Source: Marimonas arenosa (lineage in GTDB: Bacteria; Pseudomonadota; Alphaproteobacteria; Rhodobacterales; Rhodobacteraceae). Taken from it: DNA of 64,000 bases. A program made the position numbers and the translations under genes. Under the pieces are notes generated by a model. It was not told the origin of the DNA. It saw nothing but the letters and a program-made list of their open reading frames with translations, and did no database searches. Of the stretch, positions 63,813 through 64,000 are shown one piece after another (the first letter of the stretch is position 1; every line of letters starts with the position of its first letter). The stretch covers positions 62,001 to 126,000 of the forward strand of contig NZ_JANHAX010000007.1 in assembly GCF_030848945.1 (NCBI RefSeq). Reading direction: 5' to 3'.

Positions 63813-64000
63813 TCAGTTCCGGTCAAAGCCCGGCGTGCCGGTGTCCTCGGGGTGGCGGGCGAGGTGGCGGGCCTTGATCTCTCCGGTCATGGCGCGCGAG
63901 CCGTCATGGCTCCAGCCCGGCGGCGCCACCGCATAAGCCAGCCGCTGTCTGAGCGTGAGCCCCGGCCGCGCCATGTCGCGGAACATCGCCAGCCATTCGT
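63813..64000 (-). CDS. Sterol desaturase-like protein (C-terminal end)
   Basis: The last 62 codons of a minus-strand gene cut by the window edge. The stop TGA is at 63813-63815. The readable end, EWLAMFRDMARPGLTLRQRL then AYAVAPPGWSHDGSRAMTG, has the PPGWSHDGS tail I associate with bacterial sterol desaturase/fatty acid hydroxylase proteins. Without the His-box region the assignment is by tail resemblance only. It converges with sulP with a repeat in between. Confidence 0.6.
   Translation of the reverse strand, partial: EWLAMFRDMARPGLTLRQRLAYAVAPPGWSHDGSRAMTGEIKARHLARHPEDTGTPGFDRN

Overview
The window looks like a chromosomal segment of a high-GC alphaproteobacterium of the Rhodobacterales (roseobacter group). 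This rests on the protein content and arrangement: glyQ-glyS separated by a small Rhodobacterales-type membrane protein, a DUF2125 protein, an mtnP/apt salvage neighbourhood, a cox operon of the ctaC-ctaB-coxF-ctaG-coxC type without subunit I, and a Tad pilus locus with an OmpA-like lipoprotein between cpaC and cpaE. Dispersed extragenic repeats of a kind I associate with this group are also present. No rRNA, tRNA, CRISPR array, prophage or insertion sequence was seen. Genes are dense, and many neighbours overlap by 1-4 bases.

Layout. 1-6.4 kb: the end of glyQ, a small membrane protein, glyS, an ABM-domain monooxygenase and a divergent pyruvate-phosphate-dikinase-like protein. 6.5-13.1 kb: SleB-type cell wall hydrolase, DUF2125 protein, ChaC, a MotA/ExbB-like protein paired with a very long coiled-coil OmpA-domain protein, and a MOSC protein. 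13.2-17.3 kb: one-carbon block (fhs, cupin, folD) and a membrane LytTR regulator. 17.3-20.4 kb: the DNA-repair pair pdeM and Lhr-like helicase. 20.7-33 kb: a Tad/Flp pilus locus read on the minus strand (flp, cpaB, cpaC, ompA-like, cpaE, cpaF, tadB, tadC, two TPR lipoproteins, cpaA, an AAA ATPase), cut by four intrinsic terminators.

33.3-38.5 kb: a lytic transglycosylase overlapping a UbiA-type phosphoribosyltransferase, facing an operon of a flippase-like membrane protein, a DprE1-like oxidase and a DprE2-like reductase. Together these resemble the polyprenyl-phosphate D-arabinofuranose pathway of mycobacteria. 38.8-47.6 kb: cyclase-family protein, a short conserved ORF, a Tat-exported L,D-transpeptidase, topA, a small secreted protein, dprA with a CtrA-like site, an FAD oxidase and a secreted metallo-beta-lactamase-fold protein. 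47.8-55.5 kb: an overlapping chain surf1-thrC-M16 protease-GNAT, then the cytochrome c oxidase assembly operon including a 57-residue coxF-like gene. 55.6-64 kb: an FNR-type box, tldD, apt, a LysE exporter, a ThDP enzyme, mtnP, a SulP transporter and the end of a sterol-desaturase-like gene. Two roughly 500-base noncoding stretches around apt and lysE carry three diverged copies of one repeat.

The points most worth following are the arabinofuranose-donor genes beside the Tad pilus, the MotA-like/long-coil OmpA pair, the dikinase-like protein with an eroded nucleotide-grasp domain, the terminator-partitioned Tad locus with palindromes upstream of flp, and the CtrA-like and FNR-like sites.
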